Counted from the first letter of the stretch, positions 1 through 7,847 are shown. The stretch is 64,000 bases of DNA from Flagellimonas zhangzhouensis (GCF_900102925.1 NZ_FNKI01000001.1:1302001-1366000), one strand, 5' to 3'. Translations and numbers: made by a program. The notes: generated from the sequence alone by a model not told the origin.

Positions 1-362
1 TAAAGTACACAAAAGACCATGAATGGGTCAAAATAGATGGAGATGTCGCCACAGTGGGTATTACAGATTTTGCCCAAAGTGAGTTGGGAGATATCGTATA
101 TGTCGAAGTGGAGACTTTGGACGAAACTTTGGATAAAGAAGAAGTGTTTGGTACTGTGGAAGCTGTAAAAACAGTTTCTGACCTTTTCTTGCCATTGAGC
201 GGCGAAATCATTGAGTTCAATGAAGCTTTGGAAGATGAGCCTGAAAAAGTGAATACTGATCCTTACGGTGACGGTTGGATGATCAAGATTAAGTTGAACA
301 ATGCTGATGAAGTAGCCGAACTAATGTCTGTTGAAGACTACAAGGCATTGATTGGTGCTTAA
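1..362 (+). CDS. gcvH: Glycine cleavage system H protein, 5' end outside window
   Basis: H protein of the glycine cleavage system: it carries a lipoyl arm that shuttles the aminomethyl group between the P, T and L proteins in the cytoplasm. The reading frame is open from base 3 (KYTKDHEWVKIDGD), so the true start lies only a few codons before the window; the GTG at 54 is internal. The lipoylated lysine is in the typical context GTVEAVKTVSD, followed by the LPLSGEI turn of the lipoyl-domain fold. Apart from the missing first residues the protein is full length. The last codons overlap the start of the downstream VanZ-like gene, suggesting cotranscription. Identification is secure because the whole lipoyl domain is present. 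Confidence 0.96.
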   Translation, partial: KYTKDHEWVKIDGDVATVGITDFAQSELGDIVYVEVETLDETLDKEEVFGTVEAVKTVSDLFLPLSGEIIEFNEALEDEPEKVNTDPYGDGWMIKIKLNNADEVAELMSVEDYKALIGA

Positions 363-765
363 TACAACCTATTTACATACCTTATTATTTATAAGCTGGA
401 TGTTGTTGATTACAATGCTCAGCTTATTTTCTTTTTCAGAGATCAGTTTGGATACGGGAGGTTTAAATATTCCCTATGCCGACAAGATCACACATTTTAT
501 ATTTCATACCGTGTTTGTGTTTTTGGGGAGTCTTGCAGTAAGGGAAAGAACACGTGGACAAATTGGGATAAAAAAAGCCACGATAATGATTTTGGTCTTG
601 GCCATTATTTACGGTATAATTATTGAGGTATTACAGTATACGATCACAATGGATCGACATGCCGAATTTGGCGATGTTTTGGCAAATACTTTAGGAGCAT
701 TTGCAGGAATTATCCTGATTCGATGGCTATTTTCTAAAGAAAAGCCGTTAAAATGGAAATTTTAA
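352..765 (+). CDS. VanZ-like family membrane protein
   Basis: A 137-residue integral membrane protein with about four hydrophobic segments. The motif DKITHFIFHTVFVFLG, a polar patch around EVLQYTITMDRHAEFGD and the final helix are typical of the VanZ-like family (named after a teicoplanin resistance accessory protein; function unknown in most bacteria). The frame starts at TTG 352 (or GTG 355) and overlaps the end of gcvH, so the two are translationally coupled. A VanZ-like gene right after gcvH is, to my knowledge, a recurrent arrangement in flavobacteria. No resistance role should be read into the name. The exact start codon is uncertain. Confidence 0.8.
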   Translation: MVLNTTYLHTLLFISWMLLITMLSLFSFSEISLDTGGLNIPYADKITHFIFHTVFVFLGSLAVRERTRGQIGIKKATIMILVLAIIYGIIIEVLQYTITMDRHAEFGDVLANTLGAFAGIILIRWLFSKEKPLKWKF

Positions 766-819
766 TTGCTTATTTAACTAATTAATAATTAAATTAGCGA
801 ACACTAAATTAAAAAAAGG

Positions 820-1524
820 ATGGAACTTAAAAAGAACCCAAAAGCAGACGTAGGAAGAAATAGTGCCCTCTATTTTGTGATAGGATTGGCAGCTGTTTTG
901 GGCGTGGTCTACGGTGCAATGGAGTGGAAAAAGTACGACAAGGTCAATGATTACGACATTTCTATGAATGTTGAGGATCAGTTGGACGAAGAAGTACCGA
1001 TGACCGAACAAATAAAAACCCCGCCACCACCACCGCCACCAGCAGCACCAGAAGTTATTGAGGTGGTAGAGGATGAAGAAGAAGTTGAAGAAACTGTAAT
1101 CGAATCAACCGAGACCAGCCAAGAAGAAGAAGTGGTTGAGATCGAAGAAGTTGAAGTAGAGGAAGTTGAAGAAGATATCACCGTTCCTTTCGCAGTTATT
1201 GAGGATGTTCCTGTATTCCCAGGTTGTGAAGGAGAAAGCGATAAAAAAGCTTGTTTCCAGGAAATGATGATGAAGCACATCCGTAAAAACTTCCGTTACC
1301 CTGAAATTGCTCAAGAAATGGGTGTTCAAGGTAGAGTAAGTGTTGTGTTTGTGATTCAAAAAGATGGATCTATCGGCAACATTAGAATGCGTGGACCAGA
1401 CAAAAACTTGGAAGCAGAAGCATTACGTATTATCGAGAAATTGCCAAAAATGACTCCAGGAAAACAAAGAGGTAGACCAGTAAAAGTACCTTTCAGTATT
1501 CCAATTACATTTAAGCTTCAGTAA
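820..1524 (+). CDS. tonB: Energy transducer TonB
   Basis: A 234-residue TonB-family protein that couples the ExbB/ExbD proton-driven motor of the inner membrane to TonB-dependent outer-membrane receptors. Visible parts: a cytoplasmic start, one membrane helix near residues 15-34 (LYFVIGLAAVLGVVYGA), a proline run TPPPPPPPAAP near 67-77, a very acidic Glu/Val linker near 79-120, and a C-terminal TonB domain from about 135 (FRYPEIAQEMGVQGRV, ending in VPFSIPITFKL). The acidic rather than Lys/Pro linker is usual for Bacteroidota TonB proteins. A purine-rich AAAAAAAGG lies just before the ATG. The gene ends at a strong hairpin terminator. No exbBD is adjacent, so which receptors it serves is unknown. 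Confidence 0.9.
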   Translation: MELKKNPKADVGRNSALYFVIGLAAVLGVVYGAMEWKKYDKVNDYDISMNVEDQLDEEVPMTEQIKTPPPPPPPAAPEVIEVVEDEEEVEETVIESTETSQEEEVVEIEEVEVEEVEEDITVPFAVIEDVPVFPGCEGESDKKACFQEMMMKHIRKNFRYPEIAQEMGVQGRVSVVFVIQKDGSIGNIRMRGPDKNLEAEALRIIEKLPKMTPGKQRGRPVKVPFSIPITFKLQ

Positions 1525-1560
1525 GATTTATATAATTCCTATTGAGGTAGGAATTGAAAA

Positions 1561-1591
1561 AGCCCTGATGGTAAACGTCAGGGCTTTTTTG
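1561..1591. terminator. Bidirectional hairpin terminator between tonB and the MBL gene
   Basis: AGCCCTGA (1561-1568) pairs perfectly with TCAGGGCT (1578-1585) over a 9-base loop and is followed by five or more T. On the other strand the stem is followed by TTTTTCAA, so it can also end the convergent metallo-beta-lactamase-fold gene. Confidence 0.85.
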
Positions 1592-1594
1592 TTT

Positions 1595-2494
1595 CTATTC
1601 TTTGATTGGAGATGTTAAACTAAGGTATACCGTTTCCCGCATCCGTTCTGGATTTATGAAGCCGGTACCATAATCGGCATCATATTTAGAGGTAAGGTTT
1701 TGATTGCTCTTTACCTCTTCCAAAGATTTTCCAGCGCTGATTTCTTGTTGGATAATTGCTCTCACATCTTCCAGTACGCTAACAAAAGTTTCCAATTCAG
1801 CTTTATTTGAAGGTCTGCCGTGACCAGGAATAATTTTGGTCTCAGAATCGATCACAAGCAAGGCTTTTTTGTGAGCTTCTATATAACCGTTAATGCTTCC
1901 GCCACTATTTAAATCAATATAAGGATAGCGACCTGCAAAATAAGTGTCACCCATATGGATCACATTTTCGTTCATAAAATAAATCATCGTGTCGCCATCT
2001 GTATGGGCATTGTGAACATGGAAAAGCATTACGGTTTCATCTCCATCATGAAAAGTCATATCTTCAGAAAAGGTAATTTCGGGTAAAGTTTTTTCGTAAT
2101 CCTGTTGGTTCATTTCGTTGGCTGAAACTTTTTCTTTGCCATTAACTTGTAATCGCTTTCTAACATTGTCTTGGGCAACAAGTACTGTTTCATTCGTGTT
2201 AAAATTCACATTACCGCCCGTATGATCCCCATGCATGTGGGTGTTTACCAAATAGGAAATAGGTTTGTCAGTAAGGGTTCCGATGGTAGTTTTAATTTTT
2301 TCACTCAGTGGGGCAAATTGGTCATCAACCATAAAAACCTTGTCCTCTCCCACATAAATTCCAATATTCCCACCGCTTCCGGTAAGCATATAGGTGTTTT
2401 GGCCAAGTTTGTCTATGGTAATGTTAACCTCATCGGTTTGAGCATGGATTGCTGCAAGCGGCAAAAGGAGCAAAAAGCTTAAGATATTTCGCAT
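1595..2494 (-). CDS. Secreted MBL-fold metallo-hydrolase
   Basis: A 299-residue metallo-beta-lactamase-fold hydrolase. Residues 1-19 form a Sec signal peptide ending in HAQ, so it acts in the periplasm or outside. The zinc ligands are readable: HMHGDH at 86-91 (HxHxDH motif), H164 in the NAHTDGD segment and H225 in IPGHGRPS. This set fits the B3/quinoprotein-relay-like or glyoxalase II-like branch of the superfamily rather than proving beta-lactamase activity; the substrate cannot be told from sequence. It stands alone, divergent from the heme O synthase gene with 85 bp between them and convergent with tonB. A -7-like TATTTTTG on its strand lies about 42 bp before the start. Confidence 0.85.
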   Translation of the reverse strand: MRNILSFLLLLPLAAIHAQTDEVNITIDKLGQNTYMLTGSGGNIGIYVGEDKVFMVDDQFAPLSEKIKTTIGTLTDKPISYLVNTHMHGDHTGGNVNFNTNETVLVAQDNVRKRLQVNGKEKVSANEMNQQDYEKTLPEITFSEDMTFHDGDETVMLFHVHNAHTDGDTMIYFMNENVIHMGDTYFAGRYPYIDLNSGGSINGYIEAHKKALLVIDSETKIIPGHGRPSNKAELETFVSVLEDVRAIIQQEISAGKSLEEVKSNQNLTSKYDADYGTGFINPERMRETVYLSLTSPIKE

Positions 2495-2535
2495 AATTTC
2501 ATGTTTTTGGTTTAGTTAATTAGTCGAAGCTTATT

Positions 2536-2543
2536 CAAAAATA
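2536..2543 (-). promoter_or_regulatory. Candidate -7 element (TATTTTTG) of the MBL gene
   Basis: The minus strand reads TATTTTTG, matching the Bacteroidota TAnnTTTG consensus, 42 bp before the ATG of the MBL-fold gene. No TTG at the expected -33 spacing was seen, so this is only a candidate. Confidence 0.35.
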
Positions 2544-2612
2544 ATACAAAGACCGTCAATAGGTTGGAAATGAGAATCGGTGACGTTATCTTTGCCAGCC
2601 AATTTAACGTGG

Positions 2613-3515
2613 ATGAAGTCTGCAATAGGTGCTGTAAATAATACCGATCTTTCCATGATATTTACCGATTTCAAGGAGATAACCAAGGCCAGACTGGCCG
2701 TAAGCGTGGTGTTTTCATCCCTTGCAGGCTATTTGTTGGGTGCCTACGAAATCAGTCTGGTATCCCTATTGCTGCTTGCATTTGGTGGGTATTGCATGGT
2801 GGGGGCCTCCAATGCGTACAATCAAATTATAGAAAAAGACTTGGATGCGTTAATGAAACGCACCCGAAAAAGGCCTATTCCTTCTGGAAGAATGTCGGTT
2901 AAAACCGCATTGACAACTGCTGTTGTACTTACCATTTTAGGAATTCTTTCTTTGTTGGCTTTAAGTCCCAAAACGGCCATGTTCGGAGCAATTTCCATCT
3001 TTTTGTACACCAGTGTTTATACCCCATTAAAAACAAAGTCACCTCTTTCGGTATTTGTGGGAGCATTTCCTGGGGCCATTCCTTTTATGTTGGGATGGGT
3101 AGCCGCTACGGATGATTTTGGAATTGAACCTGGGACTTTGTTCATGATTCAATTTTTTTGGCAGTTTCCACATTTTTGGGCTTTGGGATGGATGTTGGAT
3201 GAAGACTATAAAAGAGCAGGCTTTAAAATGCTTCCCACTGGAAATAAAGACAAGGGCACCGCAATTCAAATTATTTTCTATACCATTTGGATGATCGTGA
3301 TTTCCATTCTGCCTGTCTTCGGTTTCACGGGAAGATTGCAATTATCCATAGTTGCCGCAGCCATAGTGTTGCTTGCAGGCTTGGTGATGTTGTTTTTTGC
3401 TTTCAAATTATATCAAAATAGAGACAATGTCTCAGCAAGAAAGTTGATGCTGGCCAGTGTTACCTATATATCATTGATTCAAGTTGTTTACGTAATAGAT
3501 AAGTTTATCAGTTAA
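2613..3515 (+). CDS. cyoE: Heme O synthase (protoheme IX farnesyltransferase)
   Basis: Integral membrane prenyltransferase that adds a farnesyl group to protoheme IX to make heme O, the precursor of heme A for aa3-type oxidases. The UbiA-family signature is clear: NAYNQIIEKDLDALMKRT (Asp-rich prenyl-diphosphate site) followed by RKRPIPSGRMS, and a second loop with DEDYKRAGFKMLP. About eight or nine membrane helices. I place the start at ATG 2613 (MKSAIGAVNN); the frame is open to GTG 2580, which would add 11 residues unlike other family members. The stop overlaps the next ATG (TAATG at 3513-3517), so it is translationally coupled to the oxidase subunit III genes, which fits its role in oxidase assembly. 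ctaB is the alternative name. Confidence 0.94.
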   Translation: MKSAIGAVNNTDLSMIFTDFKEITKARLAVSVVFSSLAGYLLGAYEISLVSLLLLAFGGYCMVGASNAYNQIIEKDLDALMKRTRKRPIPSGRMSVKTALTTAVVLTILGILSLLALSPKTAMFGAISIFLYTSVYTPLKTKSPLSVFVGAFPGAIPFMLGWVAATDDFGIEPGTLFMIQFFWQFPHFWALGWMLDEDYKRAGFKMLPTGNKDKGTAIQIIFYTIWMIVISILPVFGFTGRLQLSIVAAAIVLLAGLVMLFFAFKLYQNRDNVSARKLMLASVTYISLIQVVYVIDKFIS

Positions 3516-4096
3516 TGGATTTAACCCAAGGAACGGAAAAGGAGAAACTGACTAGAGCAAAAAAAATGATGCTCTGGTTCGGTATTGTGAGTTTGATTAT
3601 GGGGTTTGCTGGTTGGACCAGTGCCTATATTGTGAGTAGCAAGAGGGAAGATTGGGTAAACGATTTAGAGTTGCCAAGTGCCTTTTTTGTGAGTACTGCC
3701 ATCATTATTTTGAGCAGTATCACCTACTTTTTGGCCAAAAAATTGGTCTCAAAAGGTAATCAAAAACAGGCAACTCTGTTTTTATTGGTCACTTTGGCAT
3801 TGGGAATCACCTTTATTGTGCTGCAATTTTATGGTTTTTCACAAATGTTGGAAAACGGTTATTATTTTACAGGACCCACAAGTAATATCAAAATGTCCTA
3901 CGTGTTTTTGATTGCAGCAGTGCACATTGCCCACGTGGTAGCGGGATTGATTTCCTTGTTAACGGTTTTGGTTCAGCAACTTAGAAACAAGTATACCCCT
4001 GATAATATGTTGGGTATGGAGTTGGGTGCCACATTCTGGCACTTTTTGGACTTCCTTTGGGTGTACCTAATTTTATTTATGTATTTCGTGAAATAA
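3515..4096 (+). CDS. Short heme-copper oxidase subunit III family protein
   Basis: A 193-residue protein with five predicted membrane helices, matching the short (five-helix) form of cytochrome c/quinol oxidase subunit III. Readable marks: the first helix MMLWFGIVSLIMGFAGW, the conserved HIAHVVAGL segment and the C-terminal FWHFLDFLWVYLILFMYF, which is the family's W-H-F-D-W pattern. It starts within the cyoE stop codon. It is followed 91 bp later by a second, longer subunit III gene. Having two consecutive subunit III proteins is a feature of several Bacteroidota oxidase operons; whether both sit in one enzyme is not known from sequence. Confidence 0.88.
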   Translation: MDLTQGTEKEKLTRAKKMMLWFGIVSLIMGFAGWTSAYIVSSKREDWVNDLELPSAFFVSTAIIILSSITYFLAKKLVSKGNQKQATLFLLVTLALGITFIVLQFYGFSQMLENGYYFTGPTSNIKMSYVFLIAAVHIAHVVAGLISLLTVLVQQLRNKYTPDNMLGMELGATFWHFLDFLWVYLILFMYFVK

Positions 4097-4151
4097 ATTT
4101 TGGTTGGAGCTTTTTACTTCAACTTTATCTTTTCCAATACATCAAAAAATG

Positions 4152-4159
4152 TAAATTTG
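4152..4159 (+). promoter_or_regulatory. Candidate internal -7 element (TAAATTTG)
   Basis: TAAATTTG fits TAnnTTTG and lies 28 bp before the ATG of the long subunit III gene, inside the only sizeable gap of the oxidase operon (4097-4187). The -33 TTTG is not evident. It may give extra transcription of the downstream half of the operon. Confidence 0.35.
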
Positions 4160-4187
4160 TGAAAGTTTTAATAAAACGACCTTTTTT

Positions 4188-5165
4188 ATGGATGCAACGG
4201 TAAATACCGGTACTGAAGACAGCGTTTGGGGAGGGGGAAATAGACCTCTAGGCGCAAGCTATGGAAAAATGATGATGTGGTTCTTTATCATGTCGGATGC
4301 CTTGACCTTTTCTGGTTTTTTGGTGGCTTATGGTTTCTCAAGATTTAAATTTATAGAGCTTTGGCCCATTGCCGACGAAGTATTTACTCACTTTCCGTTT
4401 ATGCATGGTGTAGAAGCACCTATGTATTATGTGGCATTCATGACATTTGTTTTGATCATGTCTTCCGTAACCATGGTATTGGCTGTGGATGCAGGTCATA
4501 AAATGAAGCAAAAGAGTGTTATCCTTTATATGTTCTTGACCATTATCGGTGGTGCCATTTTCGTTGGTTCACAGGCATGGGAATGGGCAACCTTTATTAA
4601 AGGTGATCATGGAGCAGTTGAAACAAATTCAGGTCGTATTCTTCAGTTTGTAAACGCAGAAACTGGTAAAAGAGCAGCTTTGGCTGAATTTGCCAAGACG
4701 TTACCGGAAGAAAGAGTAAAGCACGAAGCTAGTGAAGGTGTTTGGTTCGAGAGTGAAGGGTATAAAACTTCTTATTCCTTGAACGAAGTAGTTGAAGGAT
4801 TCAAAGCCACTCCAAACATTCTTATTCGTACAGAACAATTGAACGAAGAAGGTGAAAAGACCCTTTTGGATAGAAAAGCATCTTTGGCAAAAATTTTGGA
4901 AGCCAATCAAGTAGTGGAAGGGGCTAACCTTATCCACAACGAATACGGTCACCGTTTGTTTGCTGATTTCTTTTTCTTTATCACAGGATTCCACGGATTC
5001 CACGTATTCTCTGGTGTTGTGATCAACGTTATCATTTTCTTCAATGTAATTATCGGTACTTACGAGCGAAGAGGACATTATGAAATGGTAGAGAAAGTAG
5101 GTCTGTACTGGCACTTTGTGGATTTGGTATGGGTATTCGTATTTACATTCTTTTATTTGGTATAA
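4188..5165 (+). CDS. Cytochrome c oxidase subunit III, long form
   Basis: A 325-residue subunit III of a heme-copper oxidase. The N-terminal helices (MMMWFFIMSDALTFSGFL) and the C-terminal block (FFFFITGFHGFHVFSG, then LYWHFVDLVWVFVFTFFYL) are classical. Between the helix around residues 108-130 and the one around 255 there is a soluble insertion of roughly 110 residues (about 137-252), rich in charged residues, that ordinary subunit III lacks; it appears to be characteristic of the Bacteroidota form. Subunit III stabilises the catalytic core and the proton uptake path. The catalytic subunits I and II are not in this window. Next gene follows after 16 bp. Confidence 0.92.
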   Translation: MDATVNTGTEDSVWGGGNRPLGASYGKMMMWFFIMSDALTFSGFLVAYGFSRFKFIELWPIADEVFTHFPFMHGVEAPMYYVAFMTFVLIMSSVTMVLAVDAGHKMKQKSVILYMFLTIIGGAIFVGSQAWEWATFIKGDHGAVETNSGRILQFVNAETGKRAALAEFAKTLPEERVKHEASEGVWFESEGYKTSYSLNEVVEGFKATPNILIRTEQLNEEGEKTLLDRKASLAKILEANQVVEGANLIHNEYGHRLFADFFFFITGFHGFHVFSGVVINVIIFFNVIIGTYERRGHYEMVEKVGLYWHFVDLVWVFVFTFFYLV

Positions 5166-5181
5166 AAAATCGGTTATATAA

Positions 5182-5565
5182 ATGGCACACGATCATAAAC
5201 TTGAGATTTTCAGAGGACTTGTAAAATTTAAGTCGAACACGCAAAAAATTTGGGGAGTACTTATTTTCCTTTCCATCGTTACCACTGTAGAGGTTGCATT
5301 GGGTATCATTAAGCCGAGAGCACTTACCCACAGCTACTTTATTGGAATGAAACTCTTGAACTGGATTTTCATTATCCTAACCTTGGTAAAAGCGTATTAC
5401 ATTGCATGGGACTTTATGCACCTTAGGGACGAAAAAACGGCATTGCGAAGAACAATTGTTTGGGTGCCTATCTTTCTTATTTGCTATTTGATTTTCATTT
5501 TGCTTTTTGAAGCAGATTACATTTATAATGTGTACAAGGACGGTTTCATTACTTGGAGCTTCTAA
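5182..5565 (+). CDS. Cytochrome c oxidase subunit IV family protein
   Basis: A 127-residue protein with three hydrophobic helices (near 24-42, 53-73 and 92-112) and the family motif YYIAWDFMHLRDEK, typical of prokaryotic cytochrome oxidase subunit IV (COX4_pro). It is a small accessory subunit of the inner-membrane oxidase. It follows the long subunit III gene by 16 bp and is the last gene before a strong terminator-like hairpin, so it probably closes the structural part of the operon, with assembly factors downstream under an additional promoter. Confidence 0.87.
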   Translation: MAHDHKLEIFRGLVKFKSNTQKIWGVLIFLSIVTTVEVALGIIKPRALTHSYFIGMKLLNWIFIILTLVKAYYIAWDFMHLRDEKTALRRTIVWVPIFLICYLIFILLFEADYIYNVYKDGFITWSF

Positions 5566-5584
5566 ACACAGTATTTAACAAATT

Positions 5585-5617
5585 AAAAAGACGGTTTTCC
5601 AACCGTCTTTTTTTATT
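5585..5617 (+). terminator. Hairpin terminator after oxidase subunit IV
   Basis: AAAAAGACGGTT (5585-5596) pairs with AACCGTCTTTTT (5601-5612) over a TTCC loop, followed by more T. It separates the oxidase subunits from the downstream assembly genes, which begin 20 bases later, so either it is leaky or a promoter starts at about 5614. Confidence 0.8.
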
Positions 5618-5621
5618 TTTG
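5614..5621 (+). promoter_or_regulatory. Candidate -7 element (TATTTTTG) directly after the terminator
   Basis: TATTTTTG matches TAnnTTTG and ends 14 bp before the ATG at 5636. It overlaps the T-tail of the terminator hairpin, an economical terminator/promoter junction. The -33 box is not clear. Confidence 0.4.
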
Positions 5622-5635
5622 TACGGTTTTACACT

Positions 5636-6268
5636 ATGAAAAAGAAAATTGTACTGGCAATCCTTTTTATACTCCCTGTGGTGGTGTATTTGTTTTTCGC
5701 TTCAGGGGTGAATAATTTTGGTAGATTGCCTATCTTAGTTGAAAATGTTCCTGACATTTCAGAGATAGATGAATCTGTTTCGCTAAAGGACAAAATAACG
5801 GTCCTTGGATTTTTAGGAAAGCAGGTCGACGACCGACAGGGAAATGCTTTCAACCTCAACCAAAAAATTTATAAGAGATTCGGCGAGTTCAACGACTTTC
5901 AACTGGTCATGGTAGTGACCGATGGAAGTGAGGAGCAAGTGGAAAATCTAAAAAAGGAATTGGGAAAACTCTCCAATATTGATAAATGGAGGTTTGCCTA
6001 CGGTTCCGAAGAAGCTATCCAATCCTATTTTAATGGGATGAAGACTGATATTGAATTGGATCAAACTTTGGCCACGCCATTTGTATTTATAGTGGACAAA
6101 GATTTAAACCTTAGGGGAAGAAATGATGATGAAGAAGATGGCGTCAAATTTGGATTTGACACCTCTTCTGTGGCAGAATTGAACAATAAAATGGTGGATG
6201 ACATCAAGATTATCTTGGCAGAATATCGACTAGCGTTAAAAAAGAACAATGCCGACAGGAGCAAATAA
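5636..6268 (+). CDS. Membrane-anchored thioredoxin-fold-like protein without CxxC
   Basis: A 210-residue protein with an N-terminal membrane anchor (ILFILPVVVYLFFASGV, residues 8-24) and a periplasmic part that reads like a SCO/thioredoxin fold: a strand KITVLGFLG, a helix region, a strand FQLVMVVTDGSEEQ, the TPFVFIVDKDLNLRGRN strand pair after a cis-Pro-like TP. The redox CxxxC of SCO proteins is absent; there is no cysteine in the protein. It lies between oxidase subunit IV and the SCO gene and overlaps the latter by 20 bp. Probably an oxidase assembly or copper chaperone-related factor, but the function is unproven. The fold assignment is inference from the pattern only. Confidence 0.65.
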   Translation: MKKKIVLAILFILPVVVYLFFASGVNNFGRLPILVENVPDISEIDESVSLKDKITVLGFLGKQVDDRQGNAFNLNQKIYKRFGEFNDFQLVMVVTDGSEEQVENLKKELGKLSNIDKWRFAYGSEEAIQSYFNGMKTDIELDQTLATPFVFIVDKDLNLRGRNDDEEDGVKFGFDTSSVAELNNKMVDDIKIILAEYRLALKKNNADRSK

Positions 6269-6992
6269 CAAAAAGAAACACACCTATATCTGGGTATCCG
6301 CAATTATACTCATATTCGGCATATTTGCTGTGTATGAAATCACCAAAAGGGTAAAAGGTGGTACAATTGTAGAAAACGACCGCATGAGTGTGGGAATGCA
6401 GGTGCAAAAATTAGGTTATGTGGTAAATGACGGAACAAGACGAAAAGTGCCTGATTTTGCCTTTTATGATCAAGATAGCACATTGATCACCAATAAAGAT
6501 TACTTGGGAAAAGTGTACTTGGTGGAATTCTTTTTTACAACCTGTCCAACTATTTGCCCCATAATGACGGAGAACTTGGTAGAGCTACAGGACACTTTTG
6601 AAGCAAATGAAGAATTCGCTGTCGCCTCTTTCACAATTAATCCAAGGTACGATACCCCTTCAGTACTTAAAAAGTATGCCGCAAAACATGGGATAACTGA
6701 TAAAGATTGGCATTTAATGACAGGGGACCAGGATGAAATTTATGCCCTTGCGGAAAAAGGCTTTTATATTTTGGCCAATGAGAATGATGATGCCCCGGGT
6801 GGTTTTGAGCATTCGGGAATGTTCGCATTGGTAGACAAAAATGGGTATATTCGCTCACGCGAGGATCAATTTGGTAATCCATTAATCTATTATCGTGGCA
6901 CCATCACCGAAAAACAAGGTGTAAACGATGAGGGTGAACCTCAACAGATTACCATGCTAAAAGAAGACATTAAAAAATTATTAGCAGAATAA
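6249..6992 (+). CDS. SCO family copper chaperone (SCO1/SenC)
   Basis: A 247-residue SCO1/SenC protein, a periplasmic membrane-anchored thioredoxin-fold chaperone that delivers copper to, or reduces, the CuA centre of cytochrome oxidase subunit II. Membrane helix near residues 13-29. The copper ligands are all present: C99 and C103 in FFTTCPTICPIM and H188 in GGFEHSGMFALVD. The family strand MTGDQDEIYALAEKGFY is also present. It overlaps the upstream gene by 20 bp and its stop overlaps the next ATG (TAATG at 6990-6994), so it is in a tight operon with oxidase genes, consistent with its role. Confidence 0.94.
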   Translation: MPTGANNKKKHTYIWVSAIILIFGIFAVYEITKRVKGGTIVENDRMSVGMQVQKLGYVVNDGTRRKVPDFAFYDQDSTLITNKDYLGKVYLVEFFFTTCPTICPIMTENLVELQDTFEANEEFAVASFTINPRYDTPSVLKKYAAKHGITDKDWHLMTGDQDEIYALAEKGFYILANENDDAPGGFEHSGMFALVDKNGYIRSREDQFGNPLIYYRGTITEKQGVNDEGEPQQITMLKEDIKKLLAE

Positions 6993-7525
6993 TGGAAGAA
7001 ATTACACTCAAGGAAAAACAGTTCAATAGATGGATCATGGTTATTTCATTGGCCATCCCATTAGTAGTAGCCCTTTTGTTTCGGTACAAAATTCCCGATT
7101 CAAAGCCTATATCTTTTTTACCACCCATTTATGCGACCATTAATGGGATTACGGCCATATTGTTGGTTGTTGCAGTAATTGCTATTAGAAATGGTAGAAT
7201 AAAACTGCATCAAAGACTTATGATTACCAATATTGTGCTTTCAGCCCTTTTCTTGGTGATGTATGTGGCCTATCACATGACTTCAGAAACCACAATGTAT
7301 GGAGGAAGTGGCACCCTTAAATATGTGTATTATTTCATTTTAATGACGCACATTGTTTTGTCTATTTCCGTGATACCTTTAGTTTTGATCACCTATTCCA
7401 AAATTTATTTGGATGATGAAGAAAGTCATAGGCATTGGGCGAGGTACACCTTTCCAATTTGGTTGTACGTGGCTGTAACAGGGGTCGTAGTTTATATTAT
7501 GATTTCACCTTACTACCAGTATTAA
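6992..7525 (+). CDS. DUF420 membrane protein
   Basis: A 177-residue protein with five predicted membrane helices. Motifs such as INGITAILLVVAVIAIRNGRIKLHQRLM, the AYHMTSE turn, the THIVLSISVIPLVL helix and ESHRHWARYTFPIWLYVAVTGVVVY match the DUF420 family, usually found beside cytochrome oxidase subunits and SCO and related to CtaM/YozB-like assembly proteins. Several conserved histidines lie at membrane edges and could bind heme or copper, but this is inference. It starts inside the SCO stop codon and is followed by a small Cys protein after 2 bp. Confidence 0.85.
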   Translation: MEEITLKEKQFNRWIMVISLAIPLVVALLFRYKIPDSKPISFLPPIYATINGITAILLVVAVIAIRNGRIKLHQRLMITNIVLSALFLVMYVAYHMTSETTMYGGSGTLKYVYYFILMTHIVLSISVIPLVLITYSKIYLDDEESHRHWARYTFPIWLYVAVTGVVVYIMISPYYQY

Positions 7526-7527
7526 CT

Positions 7528-7740
7528 ATGAAATTCAAATTCCTTCTAATAGTGCTTATCATTATGGCAATTCCAACAGTTGCCGATGCACAATGTGCTA
7601 TGTGTAGAGCGGTGGTAGAAAGTGAAGCTGATGGAAAAACGGCGGAAGGAATCAACAATGGAATTGTATACCTAATGGCAGTTCCCTATGTGCTCGTAGC
7701 AGGACTTTTCTATTTTATTTATCGAAAAATTAGAGGATAA
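7528..7740 (+). CDS. Small secreted/membrane protein with CAMC motif
   Basis: A 70-residue protein starting at ATG 7528, right after the DUF420 stop (the frame is open further upstream but that part overlaps DUF420). It has a signal peptide ending in ADAQ (residues 1-21), then QCAMCRAVVESEAD, then a membrane helix VYLMAVPYVLVAGLFYFIY near 46-64 and a basic end. The CxxC just after the signal cleavage site suggests a periplasmic metal or thiol site held at the membrane. As last gene of the oxidase assembly operon it may take part in copper handling. Family function is not known to me. Confidence 0.75.
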   Translation: MKFKFLLIVLIIMAIPTVADAQCAMCRAVVESEADGKTAEGINNGIVYLMAVPYVLVAGLFYFIYRKIRG

Positions 7741-7772
7741 TACCAGGTTGGCAAAAAATAATTGAGTTAATC

Positions 7773-7801
7773 TGTAACATTTTGCGATTTATTTCATCTT
7801 A
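7773..7801 (+). promoter_or_regulatory. ECF-sigma-like promoter before first half of efflux locus
   Basis: TGTAAC (7773-7778) is followed after exactly 18 bases by TCTTA (7797-7801). The same pair with the same spacing occurs at 11543-11571 before the ATPase gene. TGTAAC -35 and (C/R)TCTTA -10 motifs resemble ECF sigma factor promoters. It ends 46 bp before the first permease ATG. No ECF sigma gene is in the window. Confidence 0.5.
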
Positions 7802-7847
7802 TAGATAAGTATAGCTAATACTTCATCAATCAAAAATCGCAAATCCT

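Noticed and set aside
352-765. VanZ-like gene as an antibiotic (teicoplanin) resistance gene
   Set aside because: The family is broad, and the setting next to gcvH and tonB has no van genes.
978-1280. Minus-strand frame rich in Ser/Thr/Gly
   Set aside because: It is the shadow of the repetitive acidic and proline-rich linker of TonB.
1595-2494. MBL-fold enzyme as a true metallo-beta-lactamase
   Set aside because: The zinc motif is shared by many hydrolases; without subclass-specific residues aligned, a resistance call cannot be supported.
7741-7780. TTGGCA-like sequence that could be a sigma-54 promoter before the first permease
   Set aside because: The GC at the -12 position is missing at the required spacing; the TGTAAC/TCTTA pair shared with 11543-11571 fits better.
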